Shown in pieces: positions 25,784-37,742 of a stretch of 55,509 nt of DNA. The position numbers were made by a program, and so were the translations under genes. Position 1 is the first letter of the stretch. Every line of letters starts with the position of its first letter. Location of the stretch: assembly GCA_049724395.1 (NCBI GenBank), contig JAUGWO010000019.1, positions 1 through 55,509 of the forward strand, given 5' to 3'. This stretch comes from Spongospora subterranea f. sp. subterranea (lineage: Eukaryota > Endomyxa: Phytomyxea > Phytomyxea > Plasmodiophorida). The notes under the pieces are model-generated. The model saw only the letters and a list, made by a program, of their open reading frames with translations. It was not told the origin of the DNA and made no database searches.

Positions 25784-26537
25784 TTAATCACGTTGAGAAA
25801 TTGCTTGTAGATGAGCCTCAATTTGGTCTCCAGTTAGGACGGTGAACCTTTCCTGGTTTAACGCCTTTGCGGCAGACCGCAACCTCAATGTCGGTGGCTT
25901 TCAAGTCGCTGCCGATGACCGTTTGCAAAGAAACAACCGCGGTCTGCATTGCCTGTTCGTAGGTCATGGTATTGGCTTCTTGCGCTTTTAAAGCCTTTTC
26001 CAAAAGGTTCGATGCTTCCTGTTCTTTCTGACCGGCCGTGCACGCTTTGAACCCAGAAAAATGGCCAGCTGGATCACAACGATAAAGTGATGGGCCATTC
26101 TCATCATCGATTTGAGCTAAAATACAAACAACTCCTAGTGCTCGTTTAAAGGCATGTTGGGTGAATAATTGGGAATAGTCGGCGAGACGCTGGGCGAGAA
26201 TGGCGACAGGCATTTCATAGCCGTTTTTGTACTTGAAGCCACCGGCTTGTGATCGCGCATATTGAACCAATGAGACAGCGTCGGCGTACAGACCAGTCAG
26301 CATCGCGCCAATCGTTGGCGAAATTGCAAACATGTGAGTGACCGAAGTCGGGTCCAATAACACATCAGGAACCTTTTTCTGGCAAACAAGAACGACGGAG
26401 TCGGCACCTCGAACACCGACGCAAGTCAGGGCCGACGCTTTCACCGCCTTGAACGCATATTCAACTTGATAGAGACGCCCCTCCGGCGAAAAGATGGTGA
26501 TCTGGCGATCATATCCAGCCGATGATCCACGAGACAT
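25784..26537 (-). CDS. PSMA6: 20S proteasome subunit alpha type-6 (alpha1, Scl1)
   Basis: A structural subunit of the outer alpha ring of the 20S proteasome. The intronless frame begins MSRGSSAGYDRQITIFSPEGRLYQVEYAF, cut here at the conserved alpha signature (residues 8-29), and continues with KKVPD, SPTIGAMLTG, RCDPAGHFSGFKA and the family-typical C-terminal helices. As written, the frame ends at 25818 after a non-homologous tail. One surplus base in the CC at 25852-25853 explains this. Without it, the frame reads VKPERFTVLTGDQIEAHLQAI and ends QRD at 25784, giving 250 residues and matching the usual alpha1 terminus. The gene is otherwise intact and its start is unambiguous. Confidence 0.95.
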
Positions 26538-29128
26538 CTCTTATCTTATGATAACAGAATATGCGCTTATGGCGGCGACCACACTGGCGCAATAATCGTC
26601 AACAAGTCGCGCAGATATCTTTGGATTTCCATTTGGGGATGGCCGCGCTCACTGTTCAGGCCTCAGTCTCGCTCAGGAAAATGTGTGACGGGTTCCTGGC
26701 GTTCTCGGATCGTTTACTGGCACCTGGAGGATTTAAAGTTGATCGTCTAGCACATCGCGAGTTGCCACTCGAATTTTGTTTTCAGTTTCAGTGGGGTGTG
26801 TCCTCTGCAGGTTTTTTGATCCACTTGCGCTTCCGCGAATTTGGTCAAGACACAACTTGTTTTTTTAAGTGTCGAGAAAACGCGTGTTAACTGCAATCCC
26901 TCTAATGGCAGCTTGGGTTTATGAAAAATTCTTGATTTAGGAATTAAAATCAAGAAGAAGAGACACTCCTACTTCTCACACGTACGTTGGTGAATCGAGA
27001 GATACTTCCTTCACTAAGAAAGAAAGCAGAGCGAGATGCGCTTCCGCAACCCGATCCTCATTCTTTCAAGCAATGCATTGACGAGGCGATATCCCATAAT
27101 CGTATAAAAACCTGCTTTACTTAAAGCCAATGACGACCGGATTGTTCCTGAAATTTTTTTCCTGCATGTGATTGGATGTTGAAATTTTGAGTTGATCTTG
27201 GAATCTCGTTTGTGTGCCATCAAATGGAACGCGTAAACGTTCGAGGGCTTCAAAGCAAAAATCAAATCGATGTTCGACAGCTCCGGTTTTGGATCGTTTT
27301 TTTAGAATTGGTCGTTCCAGTGCTCAGGCTTTTCAGGAATGCTGTTTGCTTCCCTTAAGTTGCCGTTTGCGGCAGTTTATGTCCTGTCGAGTGAAAATAC
27401 TGGTTCGAAATGTCCTTCTCGCCCTCATTCCAAACTTCAACGGGTAAATTTTGGTCTGGATGCCGTTTGTTTGCTATTTATTTGCACAAATTAACGATAA
27501 AATTTCAACTGGCACATATTATATGATACTTCGGCAGAAGTCGTCGAAATGAAGCTGGTGTGTCTTTGCCATCGCTAATAAGAGTTCAGGTGTGATCCTC
27601 TTTGGTATTAATAGGCTTTGGATTGGCATCAGTTTCTGTGCAAGCGGATATATAGCTACAGAGTTTCTCGAACCTGCACCCCGATTCGGCCTTCACCGCC
27701 ATTGAGACAGCCTTCCGGATGCGACTCCGAAGAGGTGTCGGAGCTCAAATCAGCCCATACCGGGCAGTCATCGGTCGCCGAATGAAGGTAGCTTTACAAT
27801 TTGCGAAAGAGACATGGAATTCTCCCTAAACCCCCTCTCGAAACCTGCATCCAATTTAGATTTCGCTAAATGCCTTATTCGATCCTCTGTGGAAGGTATT
27901 GTCCATCAGGAATGGCGCGGTCAATGCCCAACATTTTACGCTTAAGGCCAGCCTTAAAAGAACAGCATCTCTCGCGCTGACCATGGTCTGTCAGTTGACG
28001 ACGACGACTAGGTAGTCACGCCACGCTTCTTGAACTTCAGGCGCAATTTCATCTCGCTAAAAACAAACAACGACGAGGTATGAAGACGCCACCATCCCAG
28101 CCGAGACTAACTTGACTGTGGACGGAATCGTGGTGAAAAGCTCAGCTAGGTCGTTGTCGGCGACCAATGTATGTTTTCATTGGTGTTGGACCTTTGGTAC
28201 TTCCCCACCGATATGACCGTGAAAGCATAGTGGTTCACACCAGGTTCCTCTGGAACAGAGTTGATGTCGACAAGTTTGTGATCACTTGAAAAATTTAAAA
28301 TATAGGCTGAAACCTTCAGTCGTCAGAGGCAAATGTGTCAATGCCGGTTTTGTTAATCTAAAGCATGTCTTTAAAACACGAGTTATTATGTAACCGAATT
28401 GAACACACAATTTTCGTAAATTCTTCACTAGAACACGGAGAATCAATCATAACCTTGAGCAAATTTTTGAAGATAATGAGGGCAATCTCCATCTTAGCTC
28501 AAATCCGCGTTCGCAGCAGGGCAGTGACGCCATTCGATGGTCAAACACGTCAACATCAGAACGTCACGACATTTTAGCAAAACTGTTCATCGCTTTGATC
28601 ATACAAGCTTTTGCTTTGCATAAGTGAGGTAAGAGGGATTGTCCTCAACCCAGAGTAGCACCTTTTATCATGTTTGAGGATTTCAAGGTTGGTTCCTTTG
28701 TCAGTACGGGAGACGGGCATGGTTGGAAAATCACCAGGCCCTCGGTATAGGGGTGAACTGCTCCAATTTAATCACAAACAAAAGCTCAAAAAACAGTTGG
28801 AAATTCCAGCGGAAAGAGAATCGTCAGTGTGCACGGATGGAATAATTACAGTCAGTTTTCGAGTATCACATGTGAATCTGTCGTCACTGCTGAAAAAAGA
28901 CACACCATGGATACATTTTGCTTTATATGGTTTACTTTGAATAATATGGGGTGTTTTCGCCGTCAAACTCCAATCGATTTTGAGGTGTTGAATTTGCCTG
29001 ACGACAGTCTTGTGCCGCTTGGTCACTGTTATTGCGTGATTTTGACTATGGTGCGCGGCCTCCTGGGTTCCGCATTATGTTCCACTGCCAGTTGATAAGA
29101 TAACCCTCTTGATCACTACTGCTCCTCC
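26538..29128. other. Region between PSMA6 and ATP4, no assignable gene
   Basis: Coding-like plus-strand pieces occur at 26639-26890, 26950-27115 and 27650-27820 (the last GC-richer than its surroundings), and 28674-29100 also has open frames. I could not chain them into one product or recognise a domain. The left end contains the promoter region shared with divergent PSMA6. Confidence 0.3.
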
Positions 29129-30001
29129 ATGAACGCCATGCTCACCAGCCGTCTAATATCGGCATCCGCGCGTCGATCTGCGTTATTGGCGCCTCGGTGT
29201 TTGTCCACTGCCTCGGCTGTAGCTCCCCCTCCCCCTTCTCAGTCCCCACTGAAAACTTTTCATTCGAAGTATGGGACATGGTTTCCCGTCGCCGCAATCG
29301 GTGGTGCTGTCGCCCTATCAAAGGAACTGATCATCTTGAACGAAGAGATTTTAGTTCTGTTCACATTCAGCGCTACTGTGTATGGCCTATATTCTCAATT
29401 CGGTGGAATGGTTGGAAAGTTTTTGGATGAACGATCTGCCAAGATCGGTACTGAACTCGAGTCTGTTCTAAACGAGTCAGTCTCTGCAACACAAAAGCAG
29501 ATAGATAGTGCCAAAACTCTTTTGACTGTGCAGGAAGACATTGACGCTATTTTCCGTCAACAAGAAGATTTGATGAACAGATACACTAAAGCCATACCCA
29601 ATGTGCTACAATCGGAGCTGAACTCTCAGATCAGTGCACGCCTTTCAATGGTTGCCGAGAAAGAACGGGCACTTGTTCAATCGATGCAGCAAACCTTGGC
29701 CAGCGCTGCCGTTGAGACAGTCCGTAATCAAGTTAAAAGCGGCGACCACAAGAAGATATTGATGGGGGCGATCAAGTCTCTTGAAAACGGTGATTCTGGA
29801 TCCGGTGAAGATCCAGTGCGCGACCAGTTTGTGGAATATTTTTCCAAATTCAAGCAGAAAGTTGCGGCGAAAACAGGAAAAGATCACGTTCTAACGTCTG
29901 AGGATAAGAAGGAATGGCAAGAGGCGCTCAATGATTTATTGCGCCGAGATTCGAACCTTAAGGATTTGAAAATTGAAACTCCCAATACCATCAAACTTTG
30001 A
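29129..30001 (+). CDS. ATP4: Mitochondrial F1Fo ATP synthase subunit b (Atp4)
   Basis: Subunit b forms the peripheral stalk that holds F1 against the rotor in the inner membrane. The single intact exon encodes 290 residues: an Arg/Ser/Ala-rich presequence (1-30) with CLSTASA near 24; a KYGTWFPVAAIGG start of the hydrophobic part; two membrane stretches (about 50-66 and 73-90) around LSKELIILNEE; and a long charged helix (90-220) containing EDIDAIFRQQEDLMNRY. The protein is longer than yeast Atp4 (about 240). The extra length is mainly a C-terminal charged segment, from GSGEDPVRDQ to NTIKL, of unknown role. The second ATG (codon 4) is an equally possible start. Confidence 0.9.
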   Translation: MNAMLTSRLISASARRSALLAPRCLSTASAVAPPPPSQSPLKTFHSKYGTWFPVAAIGGAVALSKELIILNEEILVLFTFSATVYGLYSQFGGMVGKFLDERSAKIGTELESVLNESVSATQKQIDSAKTLLTVQEDIDAIFRQQEDLMNRYTKAIPNVLQSELNSQISARLSMVAEKERALVQSMQQTLASAAVETVRNQVKSGDHKKILMGAIKSLENGDSGSGEDPVRDQFVEYFSKFKQKVAAKTGKDHVLTSEDKKEWQEALNDLLRRDSNLKDLKIETPNTIKL

Positions 30002-31653
30002 AAATTCTCTTGTACTACACATTTGGGTTTCATATGGCATGTCTTTTACAGAACCTTGTTTTTACGAAGTTCTTTGGCAATGTTGGAGGGCGCGGACGCT
30101 CCGGGACGCGCACAAAGTATTGGGACCTTTTCGAACGCGCCGATCTCGCACATTCGTTGAGCTAGAGGAGGAATAGCAGGAAGCTGTCCACTGTGCCCTG
30201 ATAGGAACTTCACATCACAAACGTCAGAGTTGCTTAGAATGCCCGATGGCGACCACTTACTGGGGATGCTGGTGTATTTGGGGGGGCTCGACCTTCATGT
30301 TCAGTGATAGCAGAGCTTGCTTTCACGGGAATCAAAGTTGTTTTTGTCGCGTTAGCTAACAGTTCACCATTTTCTTTGGACATCATCGTCAAATGTTAGA
30401 CTCTGGTCGGAGATTGACAATCCTCGGTCGAGCAATCGACCGTGTGAATTGACAATAGCTCCACTCCAGTCTCATATCGGCCAAGAAACATTATCCCCCG
30501 TAATCGGTCACGTGTCAAGGTCGCGCCGGTTGACTTGTATGGTTGAATATCACTCGTTCACTCGCCATATTTGGCCGTGCATAACACTGAGGTGCCCTCG
30601 AGACGATTCGTTTCATAGAGTGGACTGTTCTATTGTTGGTGCTGGGGTCTTCGAGTCAATCAAAGTCGTTTTCATCATTTTATACGTCGCCTCCAGTCGA
30701 TCACGCTAAAAATGTCATCGAAGCGTTGTCTCAACTTTGTTTTGTTGTCTGATTTGGATCGAAGGTTGCCAATTGACGCTCCCAGATACATTTCCACATT
30801 GTTTTTGACATGTAAACCGGACAATAGACGTTGTTGAAGATGGATCTGGATCAAATTAGGCCTGAATTTCCCAGAATACTCAGCAAGTCACTCGGTTTCC
30901 TCAGCGATTCCGCTAAATCGGAGTATTCAAAGCGGTTTGGCTATTGAGTAGAATTTGATGTGATAAACCAGTTTTATTGAACTGTTTATGTTATTCCTGT
31001 ATGAGGATAAGGCAAGATATATATTTCGATGAAAACTGGAAAACAATACGCCGTTGTCGCTATCTGATACCGTTTGCACTGAGGCCTATGCTCAAGGGAA
31101 ATCCAAGCTGTATCGGAGTGAGTTGGGTGGTTTCCCATGTCAAATATTGCTCCGAGATGTGGCAACGCAGTTATATGCCACAGCGCATTTTTCACTGGTT
31201 ATCCGTAACCAAGTTAGCCATTGGCATGTACGACAATGACGTGAACGGAATTGTCGGTTTTGCACTGCGACCGCAAAAGCAAACAAAACCAGAGAACCTT
31301 ACTATTTGACTGAAATGTGAGGGTCAGAGACAAAACGGTTGACCGGTAGAGTACAAATTATGGCTCAACGAAATCCGTGTGGAACAATGACCCTGCTGCA
31401 TTTGCATCCAAATCCTCACGCTTACACTAGATGCGCCAGAACGTTCGCACGGGCCTCAATTGCATGAATCCTACACGTCATAACAGGCGAATTGAGTAAA
31501 CATAAACAAAAGTAGGTTAGGTGTATATATTGGTGACGAAAATCTAAAGTCACACATTCTAGTTAATAAAATAAACAGGTGGGAATGGCGAACAGCAGGT
31601 TCTATGGGCGGATGACCCACTTCGTGAGACGGCAAATGGTCTGTCCACATCCA
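30002..31653. other. Region between ATP4 and LSM1, no assignable gene
   Basis: The longest frames (30449-30709 + and 30977-31309 +) lack domains. A GC-richer patch at 30060-30170 reads plausibly on both strands (plus: FGNVGGRGRSGTRTKYWDLF), without assignment. The 3' UTRs of ATP4 and LSM1 fall here because the genes are convergent. Confidence 0.35.
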
Positions 31654-32185
31654 TTACTCCTGGTCGGCAATGGAAGTAGGACGCCTTCCAGATCGGGAAT
31701 GCGCCTGCAATGCCTTCGCTTCTTGGGCTTGGCGGATTCGCTTCATACTGATACGCTTCAGCAGGGTCTGCACATGGTCATCTCTATCGACACTCTACGA
31801 ACGATTGCAATGAGCATCAATGAGCATAATACTTAAAACTTGAAAATATACGAAAGAGTTAAACGAAAAAAATTGGAATATCAAAGCGCATAAGTATTTC
31901 ATTAAACATTGATACAGTAAAACTATTCGGGACACCGTATACCAATTCTGACAATGTGGCGACATTTTCGCCGCGAACAATGTATAATCCAACAGGTTCC
32001 TCAGCGAACTGCTTATCGACGACGATGCGCTTAACGGCACGAGCCAGGACCAGGTTGTAGAACTGGTCGAATGAGATCAAATTCCCGATCAAAATGGCAC
32101 CATCCCTGAGGACGCACTGTACGCGCCGTTCCAGGAAATCGACCAAACTCGACCGGACCGCATGCTCCAAGAACACCGAATCCAT
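31654..32185 (-). CDS. LSM1: U6 snRNA-associated Sm-like protein LSm1 (mRNA decapping activator)
   Basis: Lsm1 is the defining subunit of the cytoplasmic Lsm1-7 ring that binds deadenylated mRNA 3' ends and promotes decapping. Two exons, 32185-31943 and 31794-31654, join in phase 0 across a 148-bp intron (GTATAC..TCGTAG), giving 127 residues. The Sm1 motif reads VQCVLRDGAILIGNLISFDQF (22-42), and Sm2 reads GLYIVRGENV (67-76). Exon 2 supplies the Lsm1-specific basic C-terminal helix, with KRISMKRIRQAQEAKALQAH, and ends ADQE. The start is the first ATG that opens the family-like N-terminal helix. The gene is head to head with PRP46, and no damage is visible. Confidence 0.94.
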
Positions 32186-32923
32186 ATTCTGTTGAGTTGT
32201 GAAACCCGCACACGCCCGAGTCAAGAGCCCGCGCGGCCAAAAAAACATGCGCGCTCAAGTTGTGCGTGTGCAAATAACGCGACCAAGTGTGCAACTGTGT
32301 GTGCGCATCAAGTTACTATGTTTCTCAACGAAGACAATTCAACGCAGCCAAATGCGCACGTTAATCAACTTGAATTACGCTGGGCGGAGGTGCAGTCTTT
32401 CCGAAAACTGCAAAAACTCGAAGAAATTTGGTTGAGATCGAGTTTTTGTTTTTGAAGGCCGCAGAATTAGTAAACGATTCCAGCAGTTTTAGGAAAAACT
32501 GCAAATGGCTTGGTAAATCAGTTGTTATTGCAACCAGGTCAACGACTGAGCTTCACATGAGCAATCGCTCGGCTGCTGAACTGCTATCATACACAGTGGG
32601 TGGACACCAATATAATGCACCCATATGCACGTTTTAGTCATCACCAATATTCTCCAAACCTCATTGTTCTGTTGAAATCAGAGTTTCGTGGCAGCGACGG
32701 TCACATGTTCACCATGACACACTCATCGTTGCGATGTTTAACGTTCTCTGCTGTTGCTGGATTACGCTTATCCGTCTGAGTGAGATCCTCGCTCAGGAGT
32801 CAGAATGAGCAGACGGCTGTCATGGAAAATGGCTGCGCTTGTTCAATATGAAGATGTGGCTGCGCCACGGCAATCCCATCGATATATCGCCATTATTCTG
32901 TTTTGGGGGAATCCGTAGCTCAG
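32186..32923. promoter_or_regulatory. Divergent promoter region of LSM1 and PRP46
   Basis: This 738-bp spacer separates two start codons facing away from each other. It contains no recognisable gene; the frames at 32162-32455 and 32428-32637 are short and uncharacterised. It must carry the promoters of both genes. No canonical TATA box can be named with confidence. Confidence 0.5.
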
Positions 32924-34668
32924 ATGGCGACGCTCTCTCAAGCGGGAACCGATGCCATGTTTGGCCCCGTGTTTGTCCCGTTTCCTGTCGATTCGGCCGC
33001 CCACGAATTACGTGTTCAGGTGAAAACCGCCGACGCCTACGGATGGGTCCATGGCCCTAGCCAGCCCGCCAAAGCCAAACCTGCTTCGGCCGGCACATCC
33101 TCTACTCCGCTTTTATTGCCCGGACTTACTGATGCATCAGATTCAATAACACAGGACATTACCGGCCCATCTGTTGATTCTCAAACAGGTATGACAAACG
33201 AAATCGCTTGAGACATTTGCATGGTCTAACATATCCATCATGCGATTCCGGTTTCCTTTTCTTTCTCATTCTCTATTACTTTTTATTCTCTGGTGGGGGT
33301 CCCCCTCTTGGTTTTTCCTTTTTTCCCGTTTTGCTCTGTAATTTGTTACCTTCATCTGCCTGTTTTCGATATCAACCATTCAACTTTTTCAATGCTGCTC
33401 ATTGCAATAATGTCGGATTTCTATCTCAGGTGAGTCGGCGTTGATTGTGAAGCCGCCTCCGCCGCCTCAACGCGATAATCTGTTAATGAAACGTCCAAGG
33501 CGGGTTCCCATACGCGAACCTGTCTGGCATGCGCCTTGGAAACTGCATCGAGTCATATCTTGGTCATCTTGGTTGGGTACGATGTGCTGCCGTCGACGTT
33601 TCCAACGAATGGTTTGCCACCGGATCTGCAGATCGGACCATCAAGATCTGGGATCTGGCCTCAGGCCATCTGAAACTGACCTTGACGGGACATATTCATT
33701 CGGTTCGAGGTGTTGCCGTTTCCGATCGCCATCCGTATCTATTTTCTGTCGGGGAGGACAAGATGGTGAAAAATTGGGATCTTGAAACTAATCGCGTCAT
33801 CAGGTACATTTCAATCCCATTCTGGCCGCTGAATAGTTTTGTGCCTTTTCGATGTTTCCGCTTCACTTGTTACTTTCGTGATTCCTGATGTAATCTTTCC
33901 CTGTTTTCTCTTTTCATGTTTTCGACATATTTGTGACACCGATCCTACGTGGGCAGGTCGTATCATGGGCATTTGTCTGGTATTTATGCCCTGGCTCTGC
34001 ATCCAACTCTTGATGTTCTGGTGACCGGCGGTCGCGACAGCACTGCCCGAGTTTGGGACATGCGTACCAAGGCGCAGGTTCATGTGCTGTCTGGCCATTC
34101 GCATACAGTGGCCGCGATTCGTTGCCAGGGAACGGCGCCCCAGGTGATAACGGGTTCGCATGATTCGACCATCCGTCAATGGGATTTGGCCTCTGGACGA
34201 ACTCGACAAGTCCTCACCAACCACAAGAAATCTGTTCGTGCTCTGGCCTTGCATCCATCGGAATACACGTACGCTAGCGGTGCGGCGGACAACATCAAAG
34301 TATGGCAGTGCCCAGACGGCGTCTTTCTGCGAAATCTTTCCGGCCACAACTCAATTGTCAACGCGATCAACGTAAACAGCGACGATGTGTTGGTGTCCGG
34401 AGGTGACGACGGCTCTTTGAAGTTTTGGGATTGGAAATCCGGATATGCGTTTCAAACGACGCAATCGATCGTCCAACCGGGCAGTTTGGATGCAGAAGCC
34501 GCCATATTCGCCATCGAGTGGGACCGGACTGGAACGCGAATGATCACCTGCGAAGCAGATAAGACTGTCAAGATTTGGCGCGAGGATCCTGACGCAACCC
34601 GTGAATCACATCCCATTGATCCAGAATTCGGCAAGGAACAACGTGCCAAAAGGCGAGAATTATATTAA
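32924..34668 (+). CDS. PRP46: Spliceosomal WD40 protein Prp46/PLRG1 (NineTeen complex-associated)
   Basis: Prp46/PLRG1 is a core NTC-related beta-propeller needed for spliceosome activation. Three exons, 32924-33188, 33430-33803 and 33957-34668, give 449 residues once one surplus T at 33560-33561 is discounted. With it, the frame ends just after WKLHRVIS; without it, the family hallmark [18 protein letters not shown] is restored and all phases agree. The N-terminus is short (about 125 residues) and low in complexity. Seven WD repeats follow, with clear [22 protein letters not shown]-like [26 protein letters not shown] and [21 protein letters not shown] near the end. Introns are 241 and 153 bp. 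PRP46 is head to head with LSM1. Confidence 0.96.
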
Positions 34669-37600
34669 TATAATGTTTTATTCAGTTCAAAGTGCTGGTT
34701 TCAGTCGAATTGTCTTTCTCAATCAAGTATTCTCAGCCGCTAAATTGCGCCTGCATGCACATCTCTCCATGATGTGTTCAATCTCCGGCAAACAAGGGAT
34801 GGGGTTCGCCTTACTCAAATGGCAGGGCGTCCTGAGATTGTATATCGTTGGGCCTCAAACACCGCCGACAGGGGGATGAGGTTAGCGGAAAGGGCTGTTA
34901 CAGATGTTGTCGTGCAATTCGGCAATCATGTTCAAGTGTACCAGTGCAATCATTGGAGAAATGGGTGCTCTTGACCATCATTTTACAGTGTTATTGAACA
35001 TCGGGGACCGATTGCCAAGGAAACGCAAAGAGAAATGGTATGAGGACCGCCAGACCGGGTGGCGTAATCACGTCAACGGTTCGGGCAACGGTAATAATAC
35101 GGTCGACATCGATCAGCAACAGCAACAGGATTTCAACGGGGACCGGATATCGAATGCACACATTGCGCCTCAATAGCTGAACCGCTCTTGTTAACTCAAG
35201 AGCGTCAGGGGATTGTGGACCACGGGGACAAATAATACATCGCCATCATAACGGCATGCTCTGGCATATTTCGCAGCGGTTGGTGTTGATGCACCTTGAT
35301 CATGTTGGTCGTTGAGTGGATTTGATCTGCCCTGAGTATTCTAACTGTCGACGAGTTTCAAATTCGTTGATGTCTTTGCTAACGATGGCCATTCAAAAGT
35401 ACAGTAGCACTATTCTCTTCACAACTATTCCAAATCTGTTCTGACAAAATGCTGTTTTCGGGCCTGTTTATTTGACGTTTTCAGTTTCTTTGCGTTCATG
35501 CGTTCCAATGCAGTCGAGTTTCTTGCATTTCACCATCACTTGTCGAATACGCCGCTGGCCAACGTGTCTGCGATTTTATCGATCATTAGTTCGCCATTAG
35601 TATTGCATTGTTGGAGCATGTGCGCTGGATGGTTTACAGGTCTGCCCGATCAGCTTTCTATGGTTCTGTAGGGGGCAGACGACGGCTGTACAAGTGGATT
35701 TCCATGGGAGGTTTCTGTCTGAGCCCTTTCACATTGCGGCCGGCCCATTCCGTCAATAACGAATTGGAATTGACCACAAAATCAAAAAACAGTGACATTT
35801 GCAGAACTGTAGATATAGTTTCATGATGCGTCACAGCTCGATTTGGTCGTTGAGCAGCTTTTGCTGAATGTCGTTAAATGGAGGCTTTCCGAAATCCCGG
35901 GTTTGTATGCTTGTCGTAATCCATCATGCCAATACATGTTTGAAAACGCGCGATTTCAGTCGGAACAACTGAGGTGTTGATCAACGCCTCACGACTTCAC
36001 GACTTTTTCGTGTGGCGCGACAACCCCCACGCTTTCTACGATTGCAGAAACAGACGACCATCTGTTCCAAAAGGAGTCCGAGATCAGATGCAACAGCAAG
36101 GGATCATGTGAGTTGATGACGTTCATATCACGACGCAATCGCATGTTCCATCGACTCCAATCAGAGCCCATTTTGACCCGGAACACCCAAATGCGTCGGA
36201 GCACCAAAGTACAGTCTACAATGATGGCGGTGAATACAGTCTGGAGTTGTTTCAGGTGACCGGATATACTCAAGACGTTGCTGCGTCCTTCTTGCTTGTT
36301 CCTAAGTTCTTGGGCAGTTTAAGAGACTGAACCAGTGAGCATCTGACAGGTCAAAATCCCTGTTTGCGCCTAGGGAGCAAGTCATTAAAAGCCAATGAAT
36401 TTTTTCGATAAAAACAGCAATTAATTCAAATCAAACGACTGTTTCGAGCAGAGGATTTGGCCCCGGAACTATCGATCGTGATATTGTTCATTTTCATCAT
36501 GTGATATTGTCGGATTGTGTGAAAAGTTTAACGGTCACCGAAATCATCACTATTGCCAGTTCCAACAACTGCACCGATTGCAGCACTAGAACCAGGAAAC
36601 TATTGCACAGCAGCGGATACTGCAACTAACTTGAGGTCGCAAGGTCGTTTTCATTCAATCAACCCATGGATCTGTCATTTTCCTGCCTGCACATTGGTGA
36701 ACCTGCCATTCCAATGAGTCACGATGTCAACAGGATTGTCAGCCCTGATATGTGGACCAAAAATCCTGCCACCAACATTAGGGAACCCGGCTGGTACGAT
36801 CCATGATACATCATTGGCGAATTCATCAATCAGAATGGAATGTGACTTCTCTGAGTGTTTTGCGATCAATATGAATTAACAGTCACATATTGCCAGGAGA
36901 TGACGTTGAGGTTTGCACTTGAAATCAGTACAGACGTGATTGATGTATGGTTGTTAGGTGTGCTTCACTAGAGCAGTCGAGCCTGACGATATTATAGGGT
37001 TGTTGTCCAATAGCACTCAAATAATAACGTTCAATTATCATCTTCACTTCCTCCAAAACGTCGACCAAAATGTTCTGCTTCTTTCCTCGTCAAATGGTTC
37101 GTTTGAATGGACCAGGATCGGAACTTTGTCATCATCGCCTCGATCATCTTGAGAAATGTCACCACCATCGGAAAATGCCGATTCTAAGTGAACAAAAGAC
37201 CTTTAAGCATTCAGTGTGCCACGAGCTAAAGGTTGAGAAGAGGTCCTTCACATTTTGTTGGATACACGACAAAGTTAATCGAATGAAATTGTGAGAGGGG
37301 TGGGTTTCACTACTCGACATTCGACCAAATCGCCACTTCGTCAAGGCAAAAAACAATAACATGACCCATGGCCACAATTGAATTGGGCGGACCTTCCACA
37401 GCCATCTGGCACTGCTATGACAAATGGCGTCATGAATCCGGTGCTAGACCAACCTGGTAAACTTCGCTTCCTGAGACTCTTACGATGATGTGCAGATATC
37501 TACGGGGCTGTATAACCATAGCCGATTCATTCCCTGCTGCTTGCTGTCCTCGTGCATTGATCACGATCGGCTTGTCAAATGACTGAAATCCCTTTGGCTA

Positions 37601-37742
37601 CTCAAAGAACGTCATTCCGGCAGTCCGCATGTGGTTGTCCCTACGCCAAGTTGACGGTAGAGCCCCTGTCGATTCCCTGATTTGCGTGACTCTAAGCCAG
37701 TGTCCCTGATCGTTACTGCCTGACTGGGGGTGATCCCATCAC
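34669..37742. other. Region between PRP46 and OAT, no assignable gene
   Basis: About 3 kb. Frames with protein-like composition are at 34774-34974 and 34904-35176 on plus (the second with a Gln run and Asn/Gly-rich tail) and 36273-35989 on minus (Trp-rich). None has a recognisable domain or a clean splice chain. The rest is short frames only. Confidence 0.35.
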
